Assembly (NCBI GenBank): GCA_023014485.1
Contig: JAJOZX010017372.1
Location: forward strand, 1-64,000
DNA: 64,000 bases
Direction: 5' to 3'
DNA from: Bathynomus jamesi
Lineage: Eukaryota > Arthropoda > Malacostraca > Isopoda > Cirolanidae
The notes beneath the pieces were generated by a model. The model saw only the letters and a program-made list of their open reading frames with translations. It searched no databases and had not been told where the DNA came from. How positions within the stretch are numbered: position 1 is the first letter of the stretch; each line of letters begins with the position of its first letter. Both the position numbers and the translations under genes were made by a program. This document shows, in pieces, positions 6,745 to 21,980 of this stretch.

Positions 6745-9307
6745 GTAAGTATGAGTATGGTTGAATAATAATGTTTATACTACATAACATATAAATAATG
6801 ACTTCTATAGAGTGTTTCGTCCTTAGCATGATGTTAAAGAATTTTCATACATTGGATACTAGATATATGATGAAGGGAAAATGTGACGTCATAGTTATTG
6901 AATTTTTACGTATAGTACAAATCATTATTAGGAAGATTTACAAGAACAAATTAGAGACGAAGAGTGGGAAACGTAAAGAGAATAAAGTTATTTTATGACG
7001 TCATAGTGTATAAGTCATTATTAGAAAGATGAATTAGAAAAATACAGGAATGAATAAAGACGTACAAATCGAAATTCTATCCAAAACTCGCTTATGCGAT
7101 TTTGGTTTCTTATGTAAAAATGGACATTCGAACATAAAACTATACGAACATAAGTATTGCATGAAGACAATGAATCCATATAATGATGGTGTAGGAATTG
7201 TTCATTGTTCACTTTTTACATTGCTCTCCCCTTTTTTTTTTAAATGATATTATACAATAATATAATAAAATTATACAATACAATACAATTGAGAAAATAA
7301 CATCGTAACTAATTCAAGTTAGGTGACGAATTTTTCTTTACATTACAAGTTTTATACAGAACAAGTGAGTTATTATATAATATAAAAGGATTCAAAGATT
7401 AATACTTTAATTTTTAGACAACAATTAAGCTAGACAAAGAATGATATTGTTACATTTTTTTACAAAAAAAAATTATTTTTCTGTGGGAAAAATTATGTAC
7501 ATAATGAATAGGTAAAAGGGAAAAACGTAAATCGTACAATCTATAAACTAATTTTTATTGACTAGCGTTGGTAAAAATAGAATTACGTAATGGATGATGT
7601 ATAGACCTGTAGTCTAGTGTGTATTTGGGTGTATTAGGTATAAAGTGTGTATCTGATAATTTCGAGAGACAGATTAAGTTGAGAGGATTGTTCAATTAAC
7701 TGAATAAATGCATGAGCAAGATATATTAGAAAGCAAAAATGATTAAAACTAAATAGCATAGTTTGCACTTACGTAATGAAATAGTTTTATTGTGATATTC
7801 AATGATTTTAGCATAAGGTTTGTAGGTATATAGTATATATATATAGTGTGCATGCATTTTTATTAACTGTTATAGGTACAAATCGAATTACGTAGTGGAT
7901 GATGTATAGACCTGTGGTCAAATGTGTATTTATGTTTATTGGGTACAAAGTGTGTATTTTATAATTTCGAGACACAGATTAAATTCGACTACTAAAATTC
8001 ATAACCATATACTGTAGTAGTATGTCAATTTGACTATAATTTTCGTTTGATACCTTACAAATGGTACAATAACAATTTAAGGACAGTTACTCACGATTAA
8101 TTGAACAAAATAAAAATAAAAATACAAATTAAAAATATGAATCAATTATGCATTTCAACGAGCTAAATACAATTTTATAATATTCTAAAAAAATAAAAGT
8201 AAATCGAGCCATAGATGAGTTTCGACCAAGAATAAAAAAGTTATTGAAATGGAAGGGAAGCATTTCGAACAATCTTTTCTTTTAATAATTTCAATTGAAT
8301 TTTACATTAAAAATTATTTTTATATAATAAAAAAATATATTAGAAAGGTTTAATAATTTTTGCCTCTTAAGTAGAAAAATTATATACTCTTTCGTTGAAT
8401 GTTGATAGAATTTGAATTATTTGATTTTTTTTTTTTTTTTTTAATCTGAAAACTGTTTGCATATAGACAAATACATCTGTTTTATTGTGTAGAAGTTTTA
8501 TTAAAAATTAAATGATTGAAATTTAGGGTATGTGCGGTCATACGGGTAAATTTCCCGATCGTACAGAGCAGGATAAATTAGGTACATGATCGATTAATTG
8601 TTACGCTATTTATGTCATCATATAATCAAAATAATTATAAAACTCGTTAAAAACTTTTGTAAAAACGGTTTTGGTCGACACTGGGTTCAACTGGGGTTGG
8701 GGTGTTAAAATAAAAATAAAATAAAAAAAACAAAGTTTGGAGTACTACATTCGGGGGAATTGAGTGACTAAGCGGGGGATATACATGTAAGTCTGAAATT
8801 GACAATAACTCTTTCGTGAGCACTTTTTTTTTTTTTTTTTTTTTAAAGATTGCTTGTCACTACTTAGAACAAAAATTAAAAAAGTTGAACAAACGGAGGG
8901 ACGGCATGTTCCTCATATACATTATAATAATTACCAAAATCGTTACAAACAATTATTAAAAACTGTTTTGGTCACAAACAATGAAATGTCATTTTACCTA
9001 TATATTTATATACGCAACAATGGCATGAAAAGAAAAGACAGATAGGTCAATTTTCTTCTCACAAACAAAAAAAAGATTAACTAAAGACACAAACGGGTCA
9101 ATTCAGGTTGAATTTAATTCTCTTTTACAACAAAAAAAAAGTTTGAATTAAATTCTTAAATTACATTTTCTTAAATTAAATTCTCTGAAATTACAAAGGA
9201 AAAGTTGAATTCAATTGACTGCATTGAAAACTTGGGACTTGAAAACTAACTTCGACTTAAAAACTAACTTTGACTTGAACTCTCTAACTTCAAATAAAAC
9301 ACTCTGG

Positions 9308-9395
9308 CTTCGAATATAACTGACTTCGAATATAACTCTGACTTCGAATATAACTCTGACTTCGAATATAACTCTGACTTCGAATATAACTCTGA
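9308..9395 (+). repeat. 18-bp minisatellite, unit 2: 5 copies
   Basis: The first copy is 16 bp (lacks CT); the other four are full length. Confidence 0.92.
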
Positions 9396-9938
9396 CTTGA
9401 ACTCTATCAAGTATTCTGAAACTGAAAATGAAACTTAACTGTCTAACTTGAACGCTTGTCAAGTGAAGATTAACTGAAAATGGAAAATGACTGCACTTGA
9501 TCATTATCAAGTGGAGACGATTAACCTCTGTTTTGGTTGACCCTCTTGGTGCAACCTTCTGACTTGAAAAACTGACTTCAAAAAACTGACTTCAAAAAAA
9601 TGACTTCAAAAAAATGACTTCAAAAAAATGACTTCAAAATTACTTCAAGTATCTTTATAAATCTCTGGGGTTTGGTTGTCCCTTTTGGTTACAACCAACT
9701 GAAACTGTCTGAAAACTGAAAATGGAACTTGAAACTGCTTCAAGTAACTCTATAACTCTATAAAACTCTCTCTAAACTCTCTTAAACTCTCTCTCTCTAA
9801 TTTGCAAGTCAATTCAATTCAGTAATTGGAAAAAATTTGCAAACAAAAAATAAAAAAAATGTAAACATTTCACTCGAATGTACGGGAAGGTACATAAAAT
9901 AAAATTATTCTATACTGAATATAATAGTGCAAATAACT

Positions 9939-10265
9939 GTGACAATCGACTCTGCGACAATTGACTCTGTGACAATTGACTCTGCGACAATTGACTCTGC
10001 GACAATTGACTCTGCGACAATTGACTCTGCGACAATTAACTCTCTGAAATTAACTCTCTTTGAAATTAACTCTCTTTGAAATTAACTCTCTTTGAAATTA
10101 ACTTCTCTTTGAAATTAACTCTGTTACAATTAACTCTCTGTGTTACAATTAACTCTCTGTGTTACAATTAACTCTCTGTGTTACAATTAACTCTGTTACA
10201 ATTAACTCTCTGTTACAATTAACTCTGTTACAATTAACTCTCTGTTACAATTAACTCTGTTAAAA
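9939..10265 (+). repeat. 15-17-bp minisatellite, unit 2 (~327 bp)
   Basis: The middle TTTGAAATTAACTCTC block is shorter than in unit 1; the order of the three families is kept. Confidence 0.93.
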
Positions 10266-10427
10266 TTACTGTTTCAATAAAAAAAAGTGTATCACTGGTG
10301 TCTGAAGTGTTCACTGTGTTTTGTGTTAAATTCTGGTTTGATACTCATTATTAACTGTTAATAATAATGACTTTTCAAATGTTTATAAATTACTTAAAAA
10401 AAAAAAAACTGTACTTAATAAAATTTT

Positions 10428-11332
10428 CTATGGGGAAATCCTTGAGACGTGTCCTGAAGACGTCTTGCTGGCTACTTCTTCTTGGATGAAAACTAGGCGT
10501 GGAGAACTTGGAGTCGTGACACACCAGTTCAAGGGTGGATGTTACGAACAAGAAGTCGTGACACGCCGGTCAACTGGTTTTATCCTGATGCAGGGTAATT
10601 TCTATCTTGGCCAAAGAGTGGCCTCTTCTTAAAGTAATCTTCTTCTTAAAGTAATCTTCTTCTTAAAATAATCTTTTTATCCTGGTGCAGGGTAATTTCT
10701 ATATTGGCCAAAGAGTGGCCTCTTCTTAAAATCCTCTTCTAAAAATAATCTTCTTAAAATCTGTTAAGATCCTCTTCTTCTATGTCCCTATGGGGTGCTT
10801 CGACGTCGACGGGGCGTTCTTGATTTTTATCCTGATGCAGGGTAATTTCTATTCTTGGCCAAAGAGTGGCCTCTTCTTAAAATCTTCTTGTTAAAATCTT
10901 CTGGTTAAAATCTTCTGGTTAAAATCTTCTGGTTGAGGGTCTGGAAGACTGGAAGAATCCTGGAGTCGTGAAGATCCTGGTTAAATGGTCTGGAAGACTG
11001 GAAGAATCCTGGAGTCGTGAAGATCCTGGTTAAAGGGTCTAGTCTTGTTATGTTCCTTCTTCTATGTGTTTATCCTGGTATAGGGTCGCCAGACTGTTAC
11101 CCCCCCTTTTATGGCCCTGAGTCGGTTCGGATTCGACGGGGGGTTCTGGTTAGGAGGCTGCAACGGATATTTCTTCTATAACATTCTAATTCTTTTCGGT
11201 CGCCACTTGTTAAACTCTTGGCTACAGACTCGCCAGACTGTTATGCCGATATCTTCTATGGTGCTTGGGTTGTCTCTTAATTTGGGCAAAGGGTCGCCAA
11301 TTTTTAATTCTTCTCTTTTTATAATACTCTGA
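10428..11332 (+). repeat. GC-richer hairpin-module block, unit 2
   Basis: Three modules and the 49-bp pair are intact, with near identity to unit 1. Confidence 0.85.
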
Positions 11333-14300
11333 TACTTTCTCTGATACTAAAATTATCGACTTTTCTCTTTTATAACTTGACTTGACTGACTGAGTTCCTG
11401 AAGAGAGTACGGCTCGAAGGGGAAAATAAAAAGTTTCTCTTACATTTAGTTTACTTCTCCAAATGTACAGTTAGTTCTCTGAATTTACAGGGGTAGAGGT
11501 TCGACCTCTTTCGACCATGGCTCAGGCCGGAATCTAAAAAATATTAAGAAGGCAAGGGGCCTCTGCCCCCTCCTAATGAGGTGCTAATATGAAGTCTAAT
11601 GAAGAAGAGCCTTAAATGAAGTAGCGCCTAATTTTACAAGTACATGTATAATATAGCCTAAATGTTTGGGGGAGACAGTCGAAGGTTAAGTTTCCCCCCT
11701 TTTTTTAAACACATCAGATGTTTTTGAATGATTGCAAATAAGAATTTAAAAAATAAAAATAAAAACTAATTTGTATTTTTCGCCGAGTCTATATTTATGA
11801 AGGCGATATCATTTCGTAATAGTACACATGTACAAATTAAGTACATGACTGAGTACGTATTAATTTTGGTTCATTACAATTACGATTACAATTACCAATT
11901 AATTCATATTCACTTGTTGTTTAATTACACTTCCATTTTGAAGTACATTCTTACATGATAAATTAAATCATTACATTTAATTACAGTTTCAATGAAGTAC
12001 ATTACAAGTTATTGTTAATTACAGTTTCATTAAAGTACATTACGTTATATTAAATTAAAGTATTACAGTTAATTACAATTAAACAGTTACTATAACTTTG
12101 TTTTGTTTTTACAGTGTTTCTTATTAATAGACAATTAAGATGTTAAATATAATACAACGTACATGGCACTTACGAGATAATTTATTTACGAAATAATATG
12201 CTATAATATGTTATGAATTTGAAATCAGAGCGAACGGAGGTATTTTATCTTTGAGGCGCTCGACTCTGTCGTCGTGAGCGGAATTCGATCTTACTAAGCA
12301 TTTTTTTTAGTTCACCTCGGGAGGTCATATAATTAAAAATAAAAATGAAAAAAATAATACGAGAACGTTTTTTCGCGTTCTCGAACGAACGCCCAAAGTT
12401 TCGCGCGTCACAAATTGACACGAGTAAACATAGACTGATAAGTTGATAGGGCATAAGTAGACAATAGGTAGATGAATGAATAAGTAATAAAATTAATAAA
12501 GGATAGCGGTCAAGAAAGAACATGAATGTAAGTATGAGTATGGTTGAATAATAATGTTTATACTACATAACATATAAATAATGACTTCTATAGAGTGTTT
12601 CGTCCTTAGCATGATGTTAAAGAATTTTCATACATTGGATACTAGATATATGATGAAGGGAAAATGTGACGTCATAGTTATTGAATTTTTACGTATAGTA
12701 CAAATCATTATTAGGAAGATTTACAAGAACAAATTAGAGACGAAGAGTGGGAAACGTAAAGAGAATAAAGTTATTTTATGACGTCATAGTGTATAAGTCA
12801 TTATTAGAAAGATGAATTAGAAAAATACAGGAATGAATAAAGACGTACAAATCGAAATTCTATCCAAAACTCGCTTATGCGATTTTGGTTTCTTATGTAA
12901 AAATGGACATTCGAACATAAAACTATACGAACATAAGTATTGCATGAAGACAATGAATCCATATAATGATGGTGTAGGAATTGTTCATTGTTCACTTTTT
13001 ACATTGCTCTCCCCTTTTTTTTTTTAAATGATATTTATACAATAATATAATAAAATTATACAATACAATACAATTGAGAAAATAACATCGTAACTAATTC
13101 AAGTTAGGTGACGAATTTTTCTTTACATTACAAGTTTTATACAGAACAAGTGAGTTATTATATAATATAAAAGGATTCAAAGATTAATACTTTAATTTTT
13201 AGACAACAATTAAGCTAGACAAAGAATGATATTGTTACATTTTTTTACAAAAAAAAATTATTTTTCTGTGGGAAAAATTATGTACATAATGAATAGGTAA
13301 AAGGGAAAAACGTAAATCGTACAATCTATAAACTAATTTTTATTGACTAGCGTTGGTAAAAATAGAATTACGTAATGGATGATGTATAGACCTGTAGTCT
13401 AGTGTGTATTTGGGTGTATTAGGTATAAAGTGTGTATCTGATAATTTCGAGAGACAGATTAAGTTGAGAGGATTGTTCAATTAACTGAATAAATGCATGA
13501 GCAAGATATATTAGAAAGCAAAAATGATTAAAACTAAATAGCATAGTTTGCACTTACGTAATGAAATAGTTTTATTGTGATATTCAATGATTTTAGCATA
13601 AGGTTTGTAGGTATAGTATATATATAGTGTGCATGCATTTTTATTAACTGTTATAGGTACAAATCGAATTACGTAGTGGATGATGTATAGACCTGTGGTC
13701 AAATGTGTATTTATGTTTATTGGGTACAAAGTGTGTATTTTATAATTTCGAGACACAGATTAAATTCGACTACTAAAATTCATAACCATATACTGTAGTA
13801 GTATGTCAATTTGACTATAATTTTCGTTTGATACCTTACAAATGGTACAATAACAATTTAAGGACAGTTACTCACGATTAATTGAACAAAAAAAAATAAA
13901 AATACAAATTAAAAATATGAATCAATTATGCATTTCAACGAGCTAAATACAATTTTATAATATTCTAAAAAAATAAAAGTAAATCGAGCCATAGATGAGT
14001 TTCGACCAAGAATAAAAAAGTTATTGAAATGGAAGGGAAGCATTTCGAACAATCTTTTCTTTTAATAATTTCAATTGAATTTTACATTAAAAATTATTTT
14101 TATATAATAAAAAAATATATTAGAAAGGTTTAATAATTTTTGCCTCTTAAGTAGAAAAATTATATACTCTTTCGTTGAATGTTGATAGAATTTGAATTAT
14201 TTGATTTTTTTTTTTTTTTTTTAATCTGAAAACTGTTTGCATATAGACAAATACATCTGTTTTATTGTGTAGAAGTTTTATTAAAAATTAAATGATTGAA

Positions 14301-15087
14301 ATTTAGGGTATGTGCGGTCATACGGGTAAATTTCCCGATCGTACAGAGCAGGATAAATTAGGTACATGATCGATTAATTGTTACGCTATTTATGTCATCA
14401 TATAATCAAAATAATTATAAAACTCGTTAAAAACTTTTGTAAAAACGGTTTTGGTCGACACTGGGTTCAACTGGGGTTGGGGTGTTAAAATAAAAATAAA
14501 ATAAAAAAAACAAAGTTTGGAGTACTACATTCGGGGGAATTGAGTGACTAAGCGGGGGATATACATGTAAGTCTGAAATTGACAATAACTCTTTCGTGAG
14601 CACTTTTTTTTTTTTTTTTTTTTAAAGATTGCTTGTCACACTACTTAGAACAAAAATTAAAAAAGTTGAACAAACGGAGGGACGGCATGTTCCTCATATA
14701 CATTATAATAATTACCAAAATCGTTACAAACAATTATAAAAACTGTTTTGGTCACAAACAATGAAATGTCATTTTACCTATATATTTATATACGCAACAA
14801 TGGCATGAAAAGAAAAGACAGATAGGTCAATTTTCTTCTCACAAACAAAAAAAAGATTAACTAAAGACACAAACGGGTCAATTCAGGTTGAATTTAATTC
14901 TCTTTTACAACAAAAAAAAAGTTTGAATTAAATTCTTAAATTACATTTTCTTAAATTAAATTCTCTGAAATTACAAAGGAAAAGTTGAATTCAATTGACT
15001 GCATTGAAAACTTGGGACTTGAAAACTAACTTCGACTTAAAAACTAACTTTGACTTGAACTCTCTAACTTCAAATAAAACACTCTGG

Positions 15088-15175
15088 CTTCGAATATAAC
15101 TGACTTCGAATATAACTCTGACTTCGAATATAACTCTGACTTCGAATATAACTCTGACTTCGAATATAACTCTGA
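15088..15175 (+). repeat. 18-bp minisatellite, unit 3: 5 copies
   Basis: Same structure as in unit 2, with a 16-bp first copy and four full copies. Confidence 0.92.
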
Positions 15176-15718
15176 CTTGAACTCTATCAAGTATTCTGAA
15201 ACTGAAAATGAAACTTAACTGTCTAACTTGAACGCTTGTCAAGTGAAGATTAACTGAAAATGGAAAATGACTGCACTTGATCATTATCAAGTGGAGACGA
15301 TTAACCTCTGTTTTGGTTGACCCTCTTGGTGCAACCTTCTGACTTGAAAAACTGACTTCAAAAACTGACTTCAAAAAAATGACTTCAAAAAAATGACTTC
15401 AAAAAAATGACTTCAAAATTACTTCAAGTATCTTTATAAATCTCTGGGGTTTGGTTGTCCCTTTTGGTTACAACCAACTGAAACTGTCTGAAAACTGAAA
15501 ATGGAACTTGAAACTGCTTCAAGTAACTCTATAACTCTATAAACTCTCTCTAAACTCTCTCTAAACTCTCTCTCTTAATTTGCAAGTCAATTCAATTCAG
15601 TAATTGGAAAAAATTTGCAAACAAAAAATAAAAAAAAATGTAAACATTTCACTCGAATGTACGGGAAGGTACATAAAATAAAATTATTCTATACTGAATA
15701 TAATAGTGCAAATAACTG

Positions 15719-16086
15719 TGACAATCGACTCTGCGACAATTGACTCTGTGACAATTGACTCTGCGACAATTGACTCTGCGACAATTGACTCTGCGAATTG
15801 ACTCTGCGACAATTAACTCTCTGACAATTAACTCTCTTTGAAATTAACTCTCTTTGAAATTAACTCTCTTTGAAATTAACTTCTCTTTGAAATTAACTCT
15901 TTTGAAATTAACTCCCTTTGAAATTAATCTCTCTTTGAAATTAACTCTTACAATTAACTCTCTGTGTTACAATTAACTCTCTGTGTTACAATTAACTCTC
16001 TGTTACAATTAACTCTGTTACAATTAACTCTCTGTTACAATTAACTCTGTTACAATTAACTCTCTGTTACAATTAACTCTGTTAAA
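15719..16086 (+). repeat. 15-17-bp minisatellite, unit 3 (~368 bp)
   Basis: Includes a 3-bp-shortened first-family copy (CTCTGCGAATTGACTC near 15,790) that is private to this unit. Confidence 0.93.
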
Positions 16087-16246
16087 ATTACTGTTTCAAT
16101 AAAAAAAAGTGTATCACTGGTGTCTGAAGTGTTCACTGTGTTTTGTGTTAAATTCTGGTTTGATACTCATTATTAACTGTTAATAATATGACTTTTCAAA
16201 TGTTTATAAATTACTTAAAAAAAAAAACTGTACTTAATAAAATTTT

Positions 16247-17165
16247 CTATGGGGAAATCCTTGAGACGTGTCCTGAAGACGTCTTGCTGGCTACTTCTTC
16301 TTGGATGAAAACTAGGCGTGGAGAACTTGGAGTCGTGACACACCAGTTCAAGGGTGGATGTTACGAACAAGAAGTCGTGACACGCCGGTCAACTGGTTTT
16401 ATCCTGATGCAGGGTAATTTCTATCTTGGCCAAAGAGTGGCCTCTTCTTAAAGTAATCTTCTTCTTAAAGTAATCTTCTTCTTAAAATAATCTTTTTATC
16501 CTGGTGCAGGGTAATTTCTATATTGGCCAAAGAGTGGCCTCTTCTTAAAATCCTCTTCTAAAAATAATCTTCTTAAAATCTGTTAAGATCCTCTTCTTCT
16601 ATGTCCCTATGGGGTGCTTCGACGTCGACGGGGCGTTCTTGATTTTTATCCTGATGCAGGGTAATTTCTATTCTTGGCCAAAGAGTGGCCTCTTCTTAAA
16701 ATCTTCTTGTTAAAATCTTCTGGTTAAAATCTTCTGGTTAAAATCTTCTGGTTAAAATCTTCTGGTTGAGGGTCTGGAAGACTGGAAGAATCCTGGAGTC
16801 GTGAAGATCCTGGTTAAATGGTCTGGAAGACTGGAAGAATCCTGGAGTCGTGAAGATCCTGGTTAAAGGGTCTAGTCTTGTTATGTTCCTTCTTCTATGT
16901 GTTTATCCTGGTATAGGGTCGCCAGACTGTTACCCCCCCTTTTATGGCCCTGAGTCGGTTCGGATTCGACGGGGGGTTCTGGTTAGGAGGCTGCAACGGA
17001 TATTTCTTCTATAACATTCTAATTCTTTTCGGTCGCCACTTGTTAAACTCTTGGCTACAGACTCGCCAGACTGTTATGCCGATATCTTCTATGGTGCTTG
17101 GGTTGTCTCTTAATTTGGGCAAAGGGTCGCCAATTTTTAATTCTTCTCTTTTTATAATACTCTGA
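16247..17165 (+). repeat. GC-richer hairpin-module block, unit 3
   Basis: Intact, with one more TAAAATCTTCTGGT copy than units 1 and 2. Confidence 0.85.
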
Positions 17166-20100
17166 TACTTTCTCTGATACTAAAATTATCGACTTTTCTC
17201 TTTTATAACTTGACTTGACTGACTGAGTTCCTGAAGAGAGTACGGCTCGAAGGGGAAAATAAAAAGTTTCTCTTACATTTAGTTTACTTCTCCAAATGTA
17301 CAGTTAGTTCTCTGAATTTACAGGGGTAGAGGTTCGACCTCTTTCGACCATGGCTCAGGCCGGAATCTAAAAAATATTAAGAAGGCAAGGGGCCTCTGCC
17401 CCCTCCTAATGAGGTGCTAATATGAAGTCTAATGAAGAAGAGCCTTAAATGAAGTAGCGCCTAATTTTACAAGTACATGTATAATATAGCCTAAATGTTT
17501 GGGGGAGACAGTCGAAGGTTAAGTTTCCCCCCTTTTTTTAAACACATCAGATGTTTTTGAATGATTGCAAATAAGAATTTAAAAAATAAAAATAAAAACT
17601 AATTTGTATTTTTCGCCGAGTCTATATTTATGAAGGCGATATCATTTCGTAATAGTACACATGTACAAATTAAGTACATGACTGAGTACGTATTAATTTT
17701 GGTTCATTACAATTACGATTACAATTACCAATTAATTCATATTCACTTGTTGTTTAATTACACTTCCATTTTGAAGTACATTCTTACATGATAAATTAAA
17801 TCATTACATTTAATTACAGTTTCAATGAAGTACATTACAAGTTATTGTTAATTACAGTTTCATTAAAGTACATTACGTTATATTAAATTAAAGTATTACA
17901 GTTAATTACAATTAAACAGTTACTATAACTTTGTTTTGTTTTTACAGTGTTTCTTATTAATAGACAATTAAGATGTTAAATATAATACAACGTACATGGC
18001 ACTTACGAGATAATTTATTTACGAAATAATATGCTATAATATGTTATGAATTTGAAATCAGAGCGAACGGAGGTATTTTATCTTTGAGGCGCTCGACTCT
18101 GTCGTCGTGAGCGGAATTCGATCTTACTAAGCATTTTTTTAGTTCACCTCGGGAGGTCATATAATTAAAAATAAAAATGAAAAAAATAATACGAGAACGT
18201 TTTTTCGCGTTCTCGAACGAACGCCCAAAGTTTCGCGCGTCACAAATTGACACGAGTAAACATAGACTGATAAGTTGATAGGGCATAAGTAGACAATAGG
18301 TAGATGAATGAATAAGTAATAAAATTAATAAAGGATAGCGGTCAAGAAAGAACATGAATGTAAGTATGAGTATGGTTGAATAATAATGTTTATACTACAT
18401 AACATATAAATAATGACTTCTATAGAGTGTTTCGTCCTTAGCATGATGTTAAAGAATTTTCATACATTGGATACTAGATATATGATGAAGGGAAAATGTG
18501 ACGTCATAGTTATTGAATTTTTACGTATAGTACAAATCATTATTAGGAAGATTTACAAGAACAAATTAGAGACGAAGAGTGGGAAACGTAAAGAGAATAA
18601 AGTTATTTTATGACGTCATAGTGTATAAGTCATTATTAGAAAGATGAATTAGAAAAATACAGGAATGAATAAAGACGTACAAATCGAAATTCTATCCAAA
18701 ACTCGCTTATGCGATTTTGGTTTCTTATGTAAAAATGGACATTCGAACATAAAACTATACGAACATAAGTATTGCATGAAGACAATGAATCCATATAATG
18801 ATGGTGTAGGAATTGTTCATTGTTCACTTTTTACATTGCTCTCCCCTTTTTTTTTTAAATGATATTTATACAATAATATAATAAAATTATACAATACAAT
18901 ACAATTGAGAAAATAACATCGTAACTAATTCAAGTTAGGTGACGAATTTTTCTTTACATTACAAGTTTTATACAGAACAAGTGAGTTATTATATAATATA
19001 AAAGGATTCAAAGATTAATACTTTAATTTTTAGACAACAATTAAGCTAGACAAAGAATGATATTGTTACATTTTTTTACAAAAAAAAATTATTTTTCTGT
19101 GGGAAAAATTATGTACATAATGAATAGGTAAAAGGGAAAAACGTAAATCGTACAATCTATAAACTAATTTTTATTGACTAGCGTTGGTAAAAATAGAATT
19201 ACGTAATGGATGATGTATAGACCTGTAGTCTAGTGTGTATTTGGGTGTATTAGGTATAAAGTGTGTATCTGATAATTTCGAGAGACAGATTAAGTTGAGA
19301 GGATTGTTCAATTAACTGAATAAATGCATGAGCAAGATATATTAGAAAGCAAAAATGATTAAAACTAAATAGCATAGTTTGCACTTACGTAATGAAATAG
19401 TTTTATTGTGATATTCAATGATTTTAGCATAAGGTTTGTAGGTATAGTATATATATATAGTGTGCATGCATTTTTATTAACTGTTATAGGTACAAATCGA
19501 ATTACGTAGTGGATGATGTATAGACCTGTGGTCAAATGTGTATTTATGTTTATTGGGTACAAAGTGTGTATTTTATAATTTCGAGACACAGATTAAATTC
19601 GACTACTAAAATTCATAACCATATACTGTAGTAGTATGTCAATTTGACTATAATTTTCGTTTGATACCTTACAAATGGTACAATAACAATTTAAGGACAG
19701 TTACTCACGATTAATTGAACAAAAGAAAAATAAAAATACAAATTAAAAATATGAATCAATTATGCATTTCAACGAGCTAAATACAATTTTATAATATTCT
19801 AAAAAAATAAAAGTAAATCGAGCCATAGATGAGTTTCGACCAAGAATAAAAAAGTTATTGAAATGGAAGGGAAGCATTTCGAACAATCTTTTCTTTTAAT
19901 AATTTCAATTGAATTTTACATTAAAAATTATTTTTATATAATAAAAAAATATATTAGAAAGGTTTAATAATTTTTGCCTCTTAAGTAGAAAAATATACTC
20001 TTTCGTTGAATGTTGATAGAATTTGAATTATTTGATTTTTTTTTTTTTTTTTTAATCTGAAAACTGTTTGCATATAGACAAATACATCTGTTTTATTGTG

Positions 20101-20913
20101 TAGAAGTTTTATTAAAAATTAAATGATTGAAATTTAGGGTATGTGCGGTCATACGGGTAAATTTCCCGATCGTACAGAGCAGGATAAATTAGGTACATGA
20201 TCGATTAATTGTTACGCTATTTATGTCATCATATAATCAAAATAATTATAAAACTCGTTAAAAACTTTTGTAAAAACGGTTTTGGTCGACACTGGGTTCA
20301 ACTGGGGTTGGGGTGTTAAAATAAAAATAAAATAAAAAAAACAAAGTTTGGAGTACTACATTCGGGGGAATTGAGTGACTAAGCGGGGGATATGTAAGTC
20401 TGAAATTGACAATAACTCTTTCGTGAGCACTTTTTTTTTTTTTTTTTTTTTAAAGATTGCTTGTCACACTACTTAGAACAAAAATTAAAAAAGTTGAACA
20501 AACGGAGGGACGGCATGTTCCTCATATACATTATAATAATTACCAAAATCGTTACAAACAATTATAAAAACTGTTTTGGTCACAAACAATGAAATGTCAT
20601 TTTACCTATATATTTATATACGCAACAATGGCATGAAAAGAAAAGACAGATAGGTCAATTTTCTTCTCACAAACAAAAAAAGATTAACTAAAGACACAAA
20701 CGGGTCAATTCAGGTTGAATTTAATTCTCTTTTACAACAAAAAAAAGTTTGAATTAAATTCTTAAATTACATTTTCTTAAATTAAATTCTCTGAAATTAC
20801 AAAGGAAAAGTTGAATTCAATTGACTGCATTGAAAACTTGGGACTTGAAAACTAACTTCGACTTAAAAACTAACTTTGACTTGAACTCTCTAACTTCAAA
20901 TAAAACACTCTGG

Positions 20914-20982
20914 CTTCGAATATAACTGACTTCGAATATAACCTGACTTCGAATATAACTCTGACTTCGAATATAACTCTGA
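20914..20982 (+). repeat. 18-bp minisatellite, unit 4: 4 copies
   Basis: Copies of 16, 17, 18 and 18 bp; the 17-bp second copy (AACCTGA) is private to this unit. Confidence 0.92.
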
Positions 20983-21530
20983 CTTGAACTCTATCAAGTA
21001 TTCTGAAACTGAAAATGAAACTTAACTGTCTAACTTGAACGCTTGTCAAGTGAAGATTAACTGAAAATGGAAAATGACTGCACTTGATCATTATCAAGTG
21101 GAGACGATTAACCTCTGTTTTGGTTGACCCTCTTGGTGCAACCTTCTGACTTGAAAAACTGACTTCAAAAACTGACTTCAAAAAAATGACTTCAAAAAAA
21201 TGACTTCAAAAAAATGACTTCAAAAAAATGACTTCAAAATTACTTCAAGTATCTTTATAAATCTCTGGGGTTTGGTTGTCCCTTTTGGTTACAACCAACT
21301 GAAACTGTCTGAAAACTGAAAATGGAACTTGAAACTGCTTCAAGTAACTCTATAAACTCTCTAAACTCTCTCTAAACTCTCTCTCTCTTAATTTGCAAGT
21401 CAATTCAATTCAGTAATTGGAAAAAATTTGCAAACAAAAAATAAAAAAAATGTAAACATTTCACTCGAATGTACGGGAAGGTACATAAAATAAAATTATT
21501 CTATACTGAATATAATAGTGCAAATAACTG

Positions 21531-21818
21531 TGACAATCGACTCTGCGACAATTGACTCTGTGACAATTGACTCTGCGACAATTGACTCTGCGACAATTGA
21601 CTCTGCGACAATTGACTCTGCGACAATTAACTCTCTGAAATTAACTCTCTTTGAAATTAACTTCTTTGAAATTAACTCCCTTTGAAATTATCTCTCTTTG
21701 AAATTAACTCTGTTACAATTAACTCTCTGTGTTACAATTAACTCTCTGTGTTACAATTAACTCTGTGTTACAATTAACTCTGTTACAATTAACTCTCTGT
21801 TACAATTAACTCTGTTAA
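21531..21818 (+). repeat. 15-17-bp minisatellite, unit 4 (~288 bp)
   Basis: The shortest complete tract in the window, having lost copies from both the middle and the last family. Confidence 0.93.
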
Positions 21819-21980
21819 AATTACTGTTTCAATAAAAAAAAGTGTATCACTGGTGTCTGAAGTGTTCACTGTGTTTTGTGTTAAATTCTGGTTTGATACT
21901 CATTATTAACTGTTAATAATAATGACTTTTCAAATGTTTATAAATTACTTAAAAAAAAAAACTGTACTTAATAAAATTTT

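Larger units (their letters stand above)
5803..11585 (+). repeat. Macrosatellite unit 2 (5,783 bp)
   Basis: Directly abuts unit 1 in the same orientation with all internal blocks in the same order. It has five copies of the 18-bp minisatellite against three in unit 1, and a shorter 15-17-bp minisatellite (about 327 bp against 372 bp). It carries the long form GGGGGATATACATGTAAG near 8775. Confidence 0.97.
11586..17418 (+). repeat. Macrosatellite unit 3 (5,833 bp)
   Basis: Complete unit, nearly identical to unit 2 over most of its length. It has five 18-bp minisatellite copies, a shortened (TA)n tract near 13614-13626, and an extra copy of the TAAAATCTTCTGGT element near 16740. It carries the ATACATGTAAG form near 14560. 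Confidence 0.97.
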
